Positions 15,416 to 23,987 are shown, counted from the stretch's first letter. The stretch: DNA of 45,155 nt from DAONBD01 sp964525485 (GCA_964525485.1 CAZGHH010000006.1:1-45155); one strand, 5' to 3'. Numbers and translations: made by a program. Notes: a model not told the origin generated them from the sequence alone.

Positions 15416-15478
15416 AAAAAATACGCACATAAGTTGCGAACCGCAAAATAAACTTTAAAATAATTTAACCCAATAACT

Positions 15479-16243
15479 ATGACACATGATGGAAAATTAG
15501 ACGTCTCAAAGCGCGTCTTTATCATGCTCGTGGTGTTTCTGGTTGGTCTTATTGGATTCTGGGCTTTCAGAATGTATGAGATCTACAGAAATGCAAACGG
15601 CAACTACGCACGCGAAATTTCAGTTGATGCAGAAGGCAAAGCATATGTCCTTCCTGATGTAGCTGAAATCACTCTTGGCGTAAACACAGAAGCAAAAACT
15701 TCCGACGGAGCAATTGCCGAAAACACAAAGAAGATGAATGCAGTAATGACAGAACTTGCAAAATTCAACATTGATAAAAAGGACATTCAAACAACAGGTT
15801 ATTATCTCAACCCAAAATACAACTGGACAGAAGACAAAGGCTCTGTTCAAGACGGATATACACTCGACCAAACAGTATTGGTAAAAGTCAGAGACTTCAC
15901 AAAAGTTGGTGAAATTTTGGCGGCTACTACAAAAGCTGGGGCAAATGTCGTAAGTGGAGTTAATTTCACAAACGATGATCTCGAAAAAGCAAAATCAGAA
16001 GCTCGCGCAATAGCTATTGAAAAAGCGAAAGAAAAGGCAAAAGCAATTGCTGAGCAATCAGGATTAAAAGTTGGTAAAATGGTCGGATATTATGAATACA
16101 TGACTTCTCCATACGATTATTATGGAAAAGGTGGTATGTATATGGCTGAAGGAGGAGGTATGAGTGAGAGTGCTGCCCCTGTAATTGAACCGGGTCAAAA
16201 AGAAGTCGCATTGACGGTTACACTGACATATAAATTGAAATAA
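15479..16243 (+). CDS. SIMPL (DUF541, YggE-like) envelope protein
   Basis: 254 aa. One N-terminal membrane anchor (about residues 12-32) is followed by a SIMPL/DUF541 domain: VDAEGKAYVLPDVAEITLGV, an internal helical segment with KKMNAVMTEL, DIQTTGYYLNPKY, VKVRDFTKVGEILAA, GVNFTNDDLEKAKSEARA and KAKAIAEQSGLKVGK. A Gly/Met/Tyr-rich insert (YGKGGMYMAEGGGMSES) precedes the last strand. Members of the family are exported and have been linked to oxidative-stress and envelope phenotypes; the molecular function is unknown. It is monocistronic, with its own promoter and a terminator downstream. Confidence 0.9.
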   Translation: MTHDGKLDVSKRVFIMLVVFLVGLIGFWAFRMYEIYRNANGNYAREISVDAEGKAYVLPDVAEITLGVNTEAKTSDGAIAENTKKMNAVMTELAKFNIDKKDIQTTGYYLNPKYNWTEDKGSVQDGYTLDQTVLVKVRDFTKVGEILAATTKAGANVVSGVNFTNDDLEKAKSEARAIAIEKAKEKAKAIAEQSGLKVGKMVGYYEYMTSPYDYYGKGGMYMAEGGGMSESAAPVIEPGQKEVALTVTLTYKLK

Positions 16244-16318
16244 GGGATAAGGGTCTGCGCAGAATAAGAGTTTGCGCAAATTTTATTCACAGCGCAATCG
16301 CATTTAGTACACAATTTC

Positions 16319-16348
16319 AAAAGAGGTCCTATAATTAGGGCCTCTTTT
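16319..16348 (+). terminator. Rho-independent terminator after the SIMPL gene
   Basis: A 13-bp stem AAAAGAGGTCCTA / TAGGGCCTCTTTT (one G-U pair) with a TAAT loop; the descending arm ends in TTTT. The symmetric A/T flanks could also allow termination on the other strand. Confidence 0.88.
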
Positions 16349-16349
16349 A

Positions 16350-16404
16350 AAAATCTACCCCGGGCTAGAAAATCTCAACCTGGGGAAAAATCTACCCCGG
16401 GCTA
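16350..16404. repeat. 37-bp-period direct repeat with CCCGGG core
   Basis: AAAATCTACCCCGGGCTA occurs at 16350-16367 and again at 16387-16404, with a degenerate third copy between them (AAAATCTCAACCTGGGG, 16369-16385). Each perfect copy contains a near-palindrome centred on CCCGGG. It ends 5 bp before the DUF763 start codon, so it could be an operator or part of a 5' leader; it could also be debris next to the terminator. Confidence 0.6.
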
Positions 16405-16408
16405 CAAT

Positions 16409-17659
16409 ATGCAACATCGCGGAATAGCTACATTTACGCTCGACTACGGCAAGTGCCCAACATGGCTCTTCGAAAGAATGGTGAAGCTAAGTCGTAGCTT
16501 GGTAGAAGTTCTCGTCGCGGAATATGGGCCGGACGAATTCGTACGGCGCATAGCGGATCCAGTCTGGTTTCAGAGTTTGGGCACAGTCCTCGCATTCGAT
16601 TGGAACGCGTCCGGCCTCACCACGATCCTCACCGCCGCGCTCAAGGAAGCGATCCGCGGCATGGAACGCGAGCTAGGCATTTTCATATGTGGTGGAAAGG
16701 GCAAGACATCCCTCAAAACCCCAGACGAGATCAAATCATGGTCCGCTCGTCTCTCCCTGCCCGACTCAAAAGCCCGCAACCTCGTATACAACTCCAAGAT
16801 GAGCGCGAAAGTGGATTCAGGTCTCATTCAAGACGGCTATCAGCTCTATCATCACGCATTCTTCTTTTCGCGAAAAGGTGCTTGGACGGTGATCCAACAA
16901 GGCATGAATACGGAAAATCTCACAGCCCGCCGTTATCACTGGTACGGGGACAGCCCAAAAGATCTCATAAACGAACCACACACAGGCATTATCGCCGACA
17001 AAGTTCTCAAAGACACAAAAGTCCTCAATATGACCTCTAGCGATTCCGCCGAAAACCGCAAAACCTCACTCGACTTAGTCACCCATTCTAGCTATTACAC
17101 ATTGATGAAAGATTTAAACCTCGTTCGCAAACATTTTTCATCTCTGTCGCAAATGGTGAAATTTGAAATTGCTCAAAATGAAAAAGGCCAACAACAACTT
17201 CCGGGTTTTGACAGTCAACTTTCAGGATCTAAATCAGATTCTCTCACTTTATTAAATCTCGAAGATAAAGAGTTTCATCACCACCCAGTTGAATTGGAAA
17301 ATTTCTCAAAAAGTAAGTACTTAGAAAGGATTCTTTATAAAATCTGTGACCGTCAGCCCGACTCATACGAACATCTCGTCGCCATGGAAGGAGTGGGGCC
17401 AAAAACCATACGCGCACTCTCTCTCGTCTCTGAAGTTCTACACGGCGCCCCAGCGTCATACAAAGACCCCGCCCGCTACTCATTCGCCCATGGCGGAAAA
17501 GACGCAACACCCTACCCGGTCGATACGAAGACCTATGACCAGTCTATAGACATCATGCGTCGCGCAGTACTGAAAAGTCGTATAGACATATCTGATAAGA
17601 ACAAGATTGTCGACAGACTTGTCCACAGACTCGACACGCAAAAACCGCCTCAAAACTAG
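16409..17659 (+). CDS. DUF763 domain-containing protein
   Basis: 416 aa. The N-terminus (HRGIATFTLDYGKCPTWLFERMVKLSRSL) and the segments DWNASGLTTILTAALKEAIRG, FICGGKG, HHAFFFSRKGAWTVIQQGMN, ARRYHWYG and GVGPKTIRALSLVSEV match what I know of DUF763, a family of unknown function found mainly in thermophiles, archaea and scattered bacteria. GVGPKTIRAL resembles a helix-hairpin-helix DNA-binding motif, and the invariant Lys/His/Trp residues hint at an enzyme or nucleic-acid role; this is inference. There is no signal peptide. The first ~650 bp are visibly richer in G and C than neighbouring genes, which may reflect transfer. Confidence 0.85.
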   Translation: MQHRGIATFTLDYGKCPTWLFERMVKLSRSLVEVLVAEYGPDEFVRRIADPVWFQSLGTVLAFDWNASGLTTILTAALKEAIRGMERELGIFICGGKGKTSLKTPDEIKSWSARLSLPDSKARNLVYNSKMSAKVDSGLIQDGYQLYHHAFFFSRKGAWTVIQQGMNTENLTARRYHWYGDSPKDLINEPHTGIIADKVLKDTKVLNMTSSDSAENRKTSLDLVTHSSYYTLMKDLNLVRKHFSSLSQMVKFEIAQNEKGQQQLPGFDSQLSGSKSDSLTLLNLEDKEFHHHPVELENFSKSKYLERILYKICDRQPDSYEHLVAMEGVGPKTIRALSLVSEVLHGAPASYKDPARYSFAHGGKDATPYPVDTKTYDQSIDIMRRAVLKSRIDISDKNKIVDRLVHRLDTQKPPQN

Positions 17660-17777
17660 TAATATTCTTGATAAAATAGAATTTGATAATTAGAACCAGC
17701 TTCACAGAGAATTTCTGGCTTTTCTTGAGGAAGGTGAATAATATAAAGGCGACTCAAATACTTTACTCAACAATCGT

Positions 17778-17854
17778 CGGGGTGTGGCGCAGTTGGCTAG
17801 CGCGCAAGGCTGGGGGTCTTGAGGCCGCAGGTTCAAGTCCTGTCACCCCGACCA
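17778..17854 (+). tRNA. tRNA-Pro (anticodon GGG)
   Basis: 77 nt with encoded CCA. Acceptor CGGGGTG/CACCCCG, anticodon stem CAAGG/TCTTG (one G-U) enclosing CTGGGGG (anticodon GGG), and T arm GCAGG-TTCAAGT-CCTGT with one G-U pair; discriminator A. The acceptor is identical to that of tRNA-Pro(TGG). A methyltransferase gene starts 40 nt after CCA. Confidence 0.97.
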
Positions 17855-17893
17855 TTCCCAACAATCACAAATCCAGATCGTCACAAATCAAAA

Positions 17894-18526
17894 ATGAATA
17901 GACAAATTTCAAAACTCAGAACATCCGAGCAAGGCTACAACGCCTACGCCTCTCAATATGCAAAAAGCCACAAACATCTTGATTCCTTTGAGAATGGAGA
18001 GCTAATTCGCATGCTACCGAACGATCTATCCGGCAAAGCAATCATTGATCTGGGATCTGGAGACGGTCGCGTGATCGGCCACATAAAAAAAAGACAAAGT
18101 CTAAAAAATTTGGACATAACAGCGGTAGATTTGTCCGAAGAAATGCTAAAAATCGCCAAGAAAAATTATCCCGAAATTCAGACAGTCCTCTCCGACGCGT
18201 CTACACTCCCATTTCCTGATGAAAGTGTCGACATTGTCATCGCTTCATTCCTGATTGTCCACATACGCGACATAGACAAATTCTTCGACGAAGTCTATCG
18301 CGTTCTCAAAAAAGGCGGCATATTTTTATTCACCAATATTCATCAGCGGCACGCTCCAAAATTAAAACTTTCACAGACAGAAAAAATCGTAATAAAATCG
18401 TTTCATCACATGCCACGACACGTCTTGGAATCTCTTGATCATTCATTTTTCACAATAGACCAAGAAAAAATAATCAAAGAAGAAGGAATGTGGATAAATC
18501 AGATAATTAAAGCCTCAAAAAATTAA
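17894..18526 (+). CDS. Class I SAM-dependent methyltransferase (UbiE/small-molecule type)
   Basis: About 210 aa from the ATG at 17894; a longer frame runs back into tRNA-Pro and is rejected. Methyltransferase_11/25 signatures: GYNAYASQYAKSHKHLD, motif I AIIDLGSGDGRVIGHI, motif II DITAVDLSEEMLKIAKKN, ILSDASTLPFPDESVDIVIASF (motif IV region) and RVLKKGGIFLFTNIH. The substrate is not predictable. It lies 9 bp upstream of the peroxiredoxin gene and downstream of tRNA-Pro, so the three could be co-transcribed. The leader is A-rich (cacaaatcaaaa) and lacks a Shine-Dalgarno. Confidence 0.88.
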   Translation: MNRQISKLRTSEQGYNAYASQYAKSHKHLDSFENGELIRMLPNDLSGKAIIDLGSGDGRVIGHIKKRQSLKNLDITAVDLSEEMLKIAKKNYPEIQTVLSDASTLPFPDESVDIVIASFLIVHIRDIDKFFDEVYRVLKKGGIFLFTNIHQRHAPKLKLSQTEKIVIKSFHHMPRHVLESLDHSFFTIDQEKIIKEEGMWINQIIKASKN

Positions 18527-18535
18527 CAAAAAACC

Positions 18536-19033
18536 ATGATTAAATCTCAATCTGGTTCAGCAAAAAACTCAATTCCGGAAATAGGTTCACTCGCCCCGAA
18601 TTTCCTCCTCCCCGACCAAACCGGCAAAACACATTCCCTCAAACAATACATAGGCAAAATTGTCCTGCTTTATTTTTACCCAAAAGATTCAACTCCTGGA
18701 TGCACCTTGGAAGCGTGTACAATCCGCGATTCTTACAGCGAATTTACCAAAAATAAAATAGTTGTTTTAGGCGTCAGTACAGACTCGATAGAAAGTCATG
18801 CAAAATTCGCAGAGAGATTCAATTTATCATTCACGCTCCTCTCAGATTCAAAAAAAGAAGTCGTCACTCTATACGGCGTTTTCGGCAAGAAGAAATTTCT
18901 CGGGCGTGAATATATGGGCACGACAAGAGCATCATTTCTTATCGATCGCCAAGGCCGCATCGCCAAAATTTATGACAAAGTAAAACCCTCAGAGCACGCG
19001 GAAGAAGTTCTAAAAGACGCCTCTACATTATAA
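18536..19033 (+). CDS. bcp: Peroxiredoxin, BCP/PrxQ type
   Basis: 165 aa. Thiol peroxidase reducing hydrogen peroxide and organic hydroperoxides in the cytoplasm. Thioredoxin fold with peroxidatic Cys56 in STPGCTLEAC and the PrxQ-type resolving Cys61 five residues later, and the conserved segments LLYFYPKD, VLGVSTDS, FTLLSDSKKEV, YGVFGKK and TTRASFLIDRQG. It is a complete, normal-length member. It is the last plus-strand gene before the 36-bp minisatellite, convergent with the orphan gene ending at 19313. Confidence 0.95.
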   Translation: MIKSQSGSAKNSIPEIGSLAPNFLLPDQTGKTHSLKQYIGKIVLLYFYPKDSTPGCTLEACTIRDSYSEFTKNKIVVLGVSTDSIESHAKFAERFNLSFTLLSDSKKEVVTLYGVFGKKKFLGREYMGTTRASFLIDRQGRIAKIYDKVKPSEHAEEVLKDASTL

Positions 19034-19054
19034 CAATTTAAGCCTCCGAGTCCG

Positions 19055-19324
19055 CACCTGCACCTGCACCAGCACCAGCTCCAGCCTATGCCCCAGCCAT
19101 CGCCCCAGCACCAGCTCCAGCCTATGCCCCAGCNNNNNNNNNNNNNNNNNNNNNNNNNNNNNNNNNNNNNNNNNNNNNNNNNNNNNNNNNNNNNNNNNNN
19201 NNNNNNNNNNNNNNNNNNNNNNNNNNNNNNNNNCTCCAGCCTATGCCCCAGCCATCGCCCCAGCACCAGCTCCAGCCTATGCCCCAGCCATCGCCCCAGC
19301 ACCAGCTCCAGCCTATGCCCCAGC
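19055..19324. repeat. 36-bp minisatellite (assembly gap inside)
   Basis: A near-perfect tandem repeat of 36 bp (unit starts CACCAGCTCCAGCCTATG), decaying at the left into CCTGCA/CCAGCA hexamers and interrupted by 100 N. At least four partial or full units are visible; true copy number is unknown. Read on the plus strand one frame would give a Pro-Ala repeat (PAPAPAYAPAIA) but has no start codon. On the minus strand, the frame of the gene ending at 19313 gives Gly-Ala with a TAG in every unit, and that gene ends at the first such TAG. Confidence 0.92.
19134..19233. other. Scaffold gap (100 N) inside the minisatellite
   Basis: Exactly 100 N with matching repeat units on both sides. The fixed length indicates a gap of unknown true size, caused by the tandem repeat. 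Confidence 0.97.
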
Positions 19325-19807
19325 ATTTTCTGTACCAGCATTGCCATCCACTATTTTAGCAAAACTATCTCTTGTAGACATCATACCTTTTGGTACAGCA
19401 AAATTATCATCTATCATCAGAACTAGCGCATCATATACGAAGCTATCTGTATTGCGTAACTCTTCAGCATCTCTTACACTGGCTAAAATTTGGAAATCCG
19501 AGATTCTTTTTCCTCCTTGAGCAAGGTCACCCAAAGTCCCTCTATCTTTCATCGCAAAAAATCTTTTTAATAATCCCAAAATACAATTTACTCTATCAGT
19601 TTCACTACCTTTAAGAGGTTTTAATTCTTCCAAACTTGGATTTACAACAGAGAGTATATTAAAAATAGAATCTTTCAAAGCAGGGAGTCTGGAGGTCGTT
19701 CCTTGAAGTAGTTTTGAGTGATCCGGGTCGTTTTTATCAGAATAAGGATGTTCATCAGAATACATCCCCTCCGGGAAGTCAGTAAGTCTTTGCAATTCTG
19801 TAGGCAT
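19313..19807 (-). CDS. Orphan protein ending in the minisatellite
   Basis: 164 aa; no family recognised. It is soluble with no signal peptide; the N-terminus is polar (DFPEGMYSDEHPYSDKNDP) and the remainder helical (RVNCILGLLKRFFAMKDRGT, SVRDAEELRNTDSFVYDALVLM). The last residues (ENAGA) and the TAG stop are contributed by the first unit of the 36-bp repeat, so expansion of the array or mutation of the TAG would alter the C-terminus. It lies 75 bp downstream of ybeY on the same strand and may belong to that operon. Confidence 0.68.
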   Translation of the reverse strand: MPTELQRLTDFPEGMYSDEHPYSDKNDPDHSKLLQGTTSRLPALKDSIFNILSVVNPSLEELKPLKGSETDRVNCILGLLKRFFAMKDRGTLGDLAQGGKRISDFQILASVRDAEELRNTDSFVYDALVLMIDDNFAVPKGMMSTRDSFAKIVDGNAGTENAGA

Positions 19808-19882
19808 ATTTTTGAGATTAAAAATTTAAAAAAGGAAGCAATTCTCTATTCCAAAGCAAAAAAAGTCAATGTTAAAACAAAG

Positions 19883-20272
19883 CTAGTCAACAATCTTTTT
19901 CATCTTCTCCATCATAATCGCATATTTTTTATCTGTTTCGTGCGTATAGCCTTTTAAATGCAAAAGTCCATGCGCAAAAAGATTTAAAATTTCAATAACG
20001 ACAGGAATACAATCCGCTTTAGCATTTCGCTCCGCGACTTTTTTGCAAATATAAATATCTCCATAATCAAAAGTCAGCACATCCGTCGGACCGGTTCCTC
20101 CCTTCCAAGTTTCATTCAATTCCTGCATTTTTTTCTCGCCTATAAACACGACAGTAACATTCAGACCGCTCAATCCCCTTTCGCTCTTCAAAAACCTCTC
20201 AAAAACTCTCAAAAGAGCCTTGCGTGGCACTCTAAATTCAGAGACCTCATTGTATATTTTTAATTTTTCCAT
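19883..20272 (-). CDS. ybeY: Endoribonuclease YbeY
   Basis: 129 aa. Zinc-dependent RNase involved in 16S rRNA 3'-end maturation and ribosome quality control. The metal-binding motif is H101-GLL-H105-LKGYT-H111: all three histidines are present, but the usual Asp before the third His is Thr. VTVVFIGEKKMQELNETWKG and the TDVLTFDYGDIYIC segment match the family. The length is slightly short (usually about 150). The start overlaps the end of the upstream GH18-like gene by 13 bp, so the two are translationally linked. Confidence 0.92.
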   Translation of the reverse strand: MEKLKIYNEVSEFRVPRKALLRVFERFLKSERGLSGLNVTVVFIGEKKMQELNETWKGGTGPTDVLTFDYGDIYICKKVAERNAKADCIPVVIEILNLFAHGLLHLKGYTHETDKKYAIMMEKMKKIVD

Positions 20273-21285
20273 AAAGCATCATAAATGTCCCATTCATTAT
20301 CATCGGTCGTCCAATGTGCGTAGACAGCGATCCCGGTCAAATTCTCATGTACCGCGCGCACATCATTCAATCCATTCAAGACTCCGATCAAAGCATTACC
20401 AACATTTTCAATTTCAGGATTAAATCCTTTTTTCACATCTTCATAAGATGGAATCCCTATATATAGTTCAGGCTTCATCCCCACACATTTATCGCATTCA
20501 ACTTCATCCATGAGGTCCGTCAGCCAAATAACCTGTTCTTTTACAAGCCATCTATACATCCAACCTCGCTCGATTCCGGTATCGTACACCATTGTTACAA
20601 CCTGATCTGCATATTTCGATACATTTCGATAGTTCACTTCAGTATTGTAATTTTGAAGATTCAAAAATCCGGAGCTAAGCCATACGAAAGTACGCGGAAT
20701 AAATTCAGCCAAAGCCACGGATAAAATAGGCCTTCTATCCATGCTCTCAAACAATTCATGGGTTTCTTCCAATAACAAAATAAAATCTTCGTCCTCATCC
20801 CAAACCGGCTCAATATCATATTGCACGCCATCCATACCCACAACTCCTGTAAATATCGTACACATCTGCAAAATATTATGTCTCACCTGCGCACTGGAAA
20901 GATTTATTTTATTTCTTATTTGTCCCATCCAGGCGAAAACCCTCATGTCGGGATCGACGGATTTTACCATATCCACAAAATTAAAAGCCTCACTATAAAC
21001 CTCAGGAGCAATATCTCCAATTTCAGAAAGCGGCCCAACATGCACAAAAATAGTATTTACGTCATGTGCTCTCAAATCTGCAACCAAAGCAGTCACTTCA
21101 GCATCGGTCTTTACGGTATCTACCCATCCATGCGCAATCCAGACAGCATTTTTTTGTTGGTTAAAAAACTTGCCTGTTTCACTGGCTTTGATACCAACAA
21201 TGAATATCCAAAACAAAATTGCAATAAACAAAAAAAGCCCAACAACAGAATATAAAACCCATTTTTTATACTTCTTCCCCATCAT
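20260..21285 (-). CDS. Membrane-anchored GH18-like TIM-barrel protein
   Basis: 341 aa. One N-terminal membrane anchor (about residues 8-31) is followed by a barrel-like domain with alternating strands and helices (NAVWIAHGWVDT, VNTIFVHVGP, MRVFAWMGQI, MDGVQYDIEPVWDED, YADQVVTMVYDTG, PELYIGIPSYED, LTGIAVYAHWTTDDNEW). D152-x4-D157-x-E159 has the spacing of the DxxDxDxE catalytic motif of family 18 glycosidases, with E159 as candidate acid. The sugar substrate is unknown; peptidoglycan or another exopolysaccharide is plausible. The ATG directly follows the stop of the SpoU gene, and the 3' end overlaps ybeY. Confidence 0.72.
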   Translation of the reverse strand: MMGKKYKKWVLYSVVGLFLFIAILFWIFIVGIKASETGKFFNQQKNAVWIAHGWVDTVKTDAEVTALVADLRAHDVNTIFVHVGPLSEIGDIAPEVYSEAFNFVDMVKSVDPDMRVFAWMGQIRNKINLSSAQVRHNILQMCTIFTGVVGMDGVQYDIEPVWDEDEDFILLLEETHELFESMDRRPILSVALAEFIPRTFVWLSSGFLNLQNYNTEVNYRNVSKYADQVVTMVYDTGIERGWMYRWLVKEQVIWLTDLMDEVECDKCVGMKPELYIGIPSYEDVKKGFNPEIENVGNALIGVLNGLNDVRAVHENLTGIAVYAHWTTDDNEWDIYDALWKN

Positions 21286-21762
21286 TTAAGAATATTTAAA
21301 CTTCCTTACCATTTCATACACCACAGTACTAAAAGCGGCTTCAACATTCAACGATTCTTTTACTCCATGCATTGGCACAAAAACAACTTTATCGCAAAGA
21401 TTCAAAACATCCTGAGAAACACCTTCGGTTTCATGACCTACTACGAGCGCAATAGGAAAATCAATATCAGCCTCAAAATAATTTTCAGCACCTTTGCAAA
21501 TCTCCACTCCGACTATTTGAATACCCTTTTTTTTTAATTTTTTCACGACATCGATAGCTTCTTCTTCATACTCCCATTCGACCGATTCTTCGGCGCCAAG
21601 AGCCGTTTTGGCAATCTCAGGATTATCAGTCGGCTGACCGGTTATTCCGCAAAGAAAAATTTTTTCCACGCCGGCGCCGTCGGAAGTTCGAAAAATTGCC
21701 CCAACGTTATAAAGACTTCTAATATTTTCAAGAATTACATATATTGGAAATTTTTTTCTCAT
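21286..21762 (-). CDS. SpoU/TrmH-family RNA 2'-O-methyltransferase
   Basis: 158 aa. SPOUT knot methyltransferase with its three motifs: NIRSLYNVGAIFRTSDGAG (motif 1, catalytic Arg), LVVGHETEGVS (motif 2) and VPMHGVKESLNVEAA (motif 3). It lacks an N-terminal substrate-binding extension, so it is a minimal TrmH/TrmL-like enzyme; whether the target is tRNA or rRNA cannot be told. It is 5 bp downstream of the FG-GAP gene and immediately upstream of the GH18-like gene. Confidence 0.92.
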   Translation of the reverse strand: MRKKFPIYVILENIRSLYNVGAIFRTSDGAGVEKIFLCGITGQPTDNPEIAKTALGAEESVEWEYEEEAIDVVKKLKKKGIQIVGVEICKGAENYFEADIDFPIALVVGHETEGVSQDVLNLCDKVVFVPMHGVKESLNVEAAFSTVVYEMVRKFKYS

Positions 21763-21767
21763 AATGT

Positions 21768-23987
21768 TTATTGTCCTAAAATTCCTAATGTGCGAGCAAC
21801 CAAATCATTCATTTCGTTTTTCGTCAAAACATCATCCGGTCTGAAGTAAATTTTGTCATTGATAAGATTGTTATCATAAACAAAATTGGTAAATCGAGGA
21901 TACCACCAATTGCCCGGTACAGTAGGGTCAACATCTCTGTAAGCACTTCTTTGACTAGACATGGCAACATTTCCACCCAATTCACTTACAAGTTCAAATT
22001 TATACATAGGTTTTACGAGCTGATTTATTCCGAGCAGAATTTTTAGAGCTTGTATTCTTGTAATAGGATTTTTAGGTTTAAAAGGAGTATTTGGTTCTCC
22101 GGCATTACCGCTTACCGCGCCTAACAGAGTAGCTATTGTAACAGGCTCATAATATTCACTTCCTACCGGCACATCAGGATACAAAACTATATCCGGGGTC
22201 AATTTAATCCCGTCAAAATTTGAAAATCCCATAAATGCATAAAAACAAAATTCCCTATAATTGTAGCAATTATCAATAAAAGATTTTCTACTTTCTTTGA
22301 TATTAAATTTTTCAACAACAGTTGACACAAACTCACCTCTCGTTACAGGCTCAGCCCCGGGCTCTGGTTTCGCAATGATATTTCCAAAAGGTTGAGAATG
22401 TCCGAGTAAAATAGTCACCTTACCATTACTTGATTCGGAGACTTTATAAGTTAAAGGATCGTGTCTATCAAAATATCTCGAAGAAACAGCCAAATCATCA
22501 TATCCGTCATGATTATAATCAAGAACCAACAATTTAGACCCAAACCAGTCATCGGCATAATCCCCTACAACCAAAGAGGTATAATCATCATTTTTTGCCT
22601 CAAGAGGCATTCTATTTGAGAATTTGCCTGTGTGATAAATATACAACTCTCCAGGATCATTAGCCTTTGGGACACCAATTCCGGGAGATCCCACAGCAAA
22701 ATCATTTTGTTTATCTCTGTCAAAATCCCCTATCACCACAGAAGCTCCTAAAAAACTGTCGCCTCGTCCACCTTTTAACCCATAGTCAGAATTTTCAAAA
22801 GCTACGATAAACGGATTTTTTGTTAAACCATCAGGATTCCATTCAGAAAAATGGTCCCTGCCAAAAAGAACATAAGCACTTCCTCTTTGAGATCTATCAG
22901 CATAAGGAAAAGAAGATATAAATAAATCAGAATAATTATCTCCCCCTATAGCCCCTGAAGTAATAGAAAACCCAAACCATCCATATTTTTTAGATCCTTC
23001 AAGAACATCATCATAAGTAACAATATCTTTTTTATAACGTCTCATGCCGGAATACAGATAAACTTTTCCAGCCTGTTTTCCGATTTCTCCATCGGCGAAA
23101 TAAGCGGAAATTGCAATATCATCAAAAGTGTTTCCGATGAAATTCCCAACATCTATATCGGAACCAAACCTTTCACCTTTTTTTTGTCCGTGAAAGACAA
23201 TACTGGCGCTCCCTTCTCCAATAAAATTTATAGGACCATCGACAATGTTGACATAGCCTTTTGATCCGAAATAAACATATACATTACCTGTGTCAGCATT
23301 ATTTGTCATCACAGTAGACAACGCAAAAGGTGCTCCTATTAATATGTCATCAATGTTGTCATGATTAATATCAGCCATCTTCACAGCCATTCCAAAAGCA
23401 TCACCATTATTGTCACCAGTGAACTCCATATCGGCAGATCCGGAAACAAGATCTATAGTGGAAGAAGCAACGTCCTCCCAGCCTAATATCAAGAAAGCTT
23501 TTCCAGGCCTGTTATCCCCTGATGAAGCATTATATGCTCCAATCAATATATCGTCATATCCATCTCTATTAAAATCACCACAATCTACAGCCATTCCCAA
23601 CTGATCTCCATTTCCCCTACCATATATTTCTATATCCGGAGAATCGAATTTCAGGTCAAAAGAATTTTTTTTGATAATAGACTTCCCGAGGAAAACAGAA
23701 ACTTTGCCATTCCACGTCTTATCAATAGATGAATAAAAAGGAGACCCAACGACAAGGTCGTCAATGTTGTCACCATTGATGTCACCTGTTGCCAAACTGG
23801 ACCCGAATTGCTCACCGGCAGTTTCCCCTAAAAATTCAACCTTATATAATTCAGTAGTCAGGTCGGATTTATAATAAGTTTGAAAGGCCAAAACGGAAGC
23901 ACTATCGACAAAAGACGCGACAGCTATAGACACTAAAGAAAGAAAAGCAATCAGTTTTTTACTATTTTTAAAGCGAAATTCGAACAT
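21768..23987 (-). CDS. Secreted FG-GAP beta-propeller protein with SLH-like C-terminus
   Basis: 739 aa. Signal peptide (about residues 10-35). Residues ~45-530 form an integrin-alpha-type propeller of about seven FG-GAP repeats with calcium-binding loops (DINGDNIDDLVVG, DFNRDGYDDILIGA, DINHDNIDDILIGAP, DYNHDGYDDLAVSS). The C-terminal ~200 residues (PVTRGEFVSTVVEKF, NPITRIQALKILLGI, AYRDVDPTV, YFRPDDVLTKNEMNDLV) are S-layer-homology repeats, which bind secondary cell-wall polymers. It is therefore probably a wall-bound adhesin or scaffold. First gene of the spoU/GH18/ybeY operon. A minus-strand -10 TATAAT lies at 24012-24017. Confidence 0.9.
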   Translation of the reverse strand: MFEFRFKNSKKLIAFLSLVSIAVASFVDSASVLAFQTYYKSDLTTELYKVEFLGETAGEQFGSSLATGDINGDNIDDLVVGSPFYSSIDKTWNGKVSVFLGKSIIKKNSFDLKFDSPDIEIYGRGNGDQLGMAVDCGDFNRDGYDDILIGAYNASSGDNRPGKAFLILGWEDVASSTIDLVSGSADMEFTGDNNGDAFGMAVKMADINHDNIDDILIGAPFALSTVMTNNADTGNVYVYFGSKGYVNIVDGPINFIGEGSASIVFHGQKKGERFGSDIDVGNFIGNTFDDIAISAYFADGEIGKQAGKVYLYSGMRRYKKDIVTYDDVLEGSKKYGWFGFSITSGAIGGDNYSDLFISSFPYADRSQRGSAYVLFGRDHFSEWNPDGLTKNPFIVAFENSDYGLKGGRGDSFLGASVVIGDFDRDKQNDFAVGSPGIGVPKANDPGELYIYHTGKFSNRMPLEAKNDDYTSLVVGDYADDWFGSKLLVLDYNHDGYDDLAVSSRYFDRHDPLTYKVSESSNGKVTILLGHSQPFGNIIAKPEPGAEPVTRGEFVSTVVEKFNIKESRKSFIDNCYNYREFCFYAFMGFSNFDGIKLTPDIVLYPDVPVGSEYYEPVTIATLLGAVSGNAGEPNTPFKPKNPITRIQALKILLGINQLVKPMYKFELVSELGGNVAMSSQRSAYRDVDPTVPGNWWYPRFTNFVYDNNLINDKIYFRPDDVLTKNEMNDLVARTLGILGQ

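Noticed and set aside
17819..17893. N-terminal extension of the methyltransferase into tRNA-Pro
   Set aside because: The extra codons are tRNA sequence; the ATG at 17894 begins directly before the conserved domain.
19055..19324. CRISPR array
   Set aside because: The 36-bp period fits a repeat length, but the units are contiguous with no variable spacers and no cas genes are present.
18970..19347. A minus-strand open frame across the minisatellite and gap
   Set aside because: It is made of the repeat (LGHRLELVLGRW units), bridges 100 N of unknown length and starts inside a real gene.
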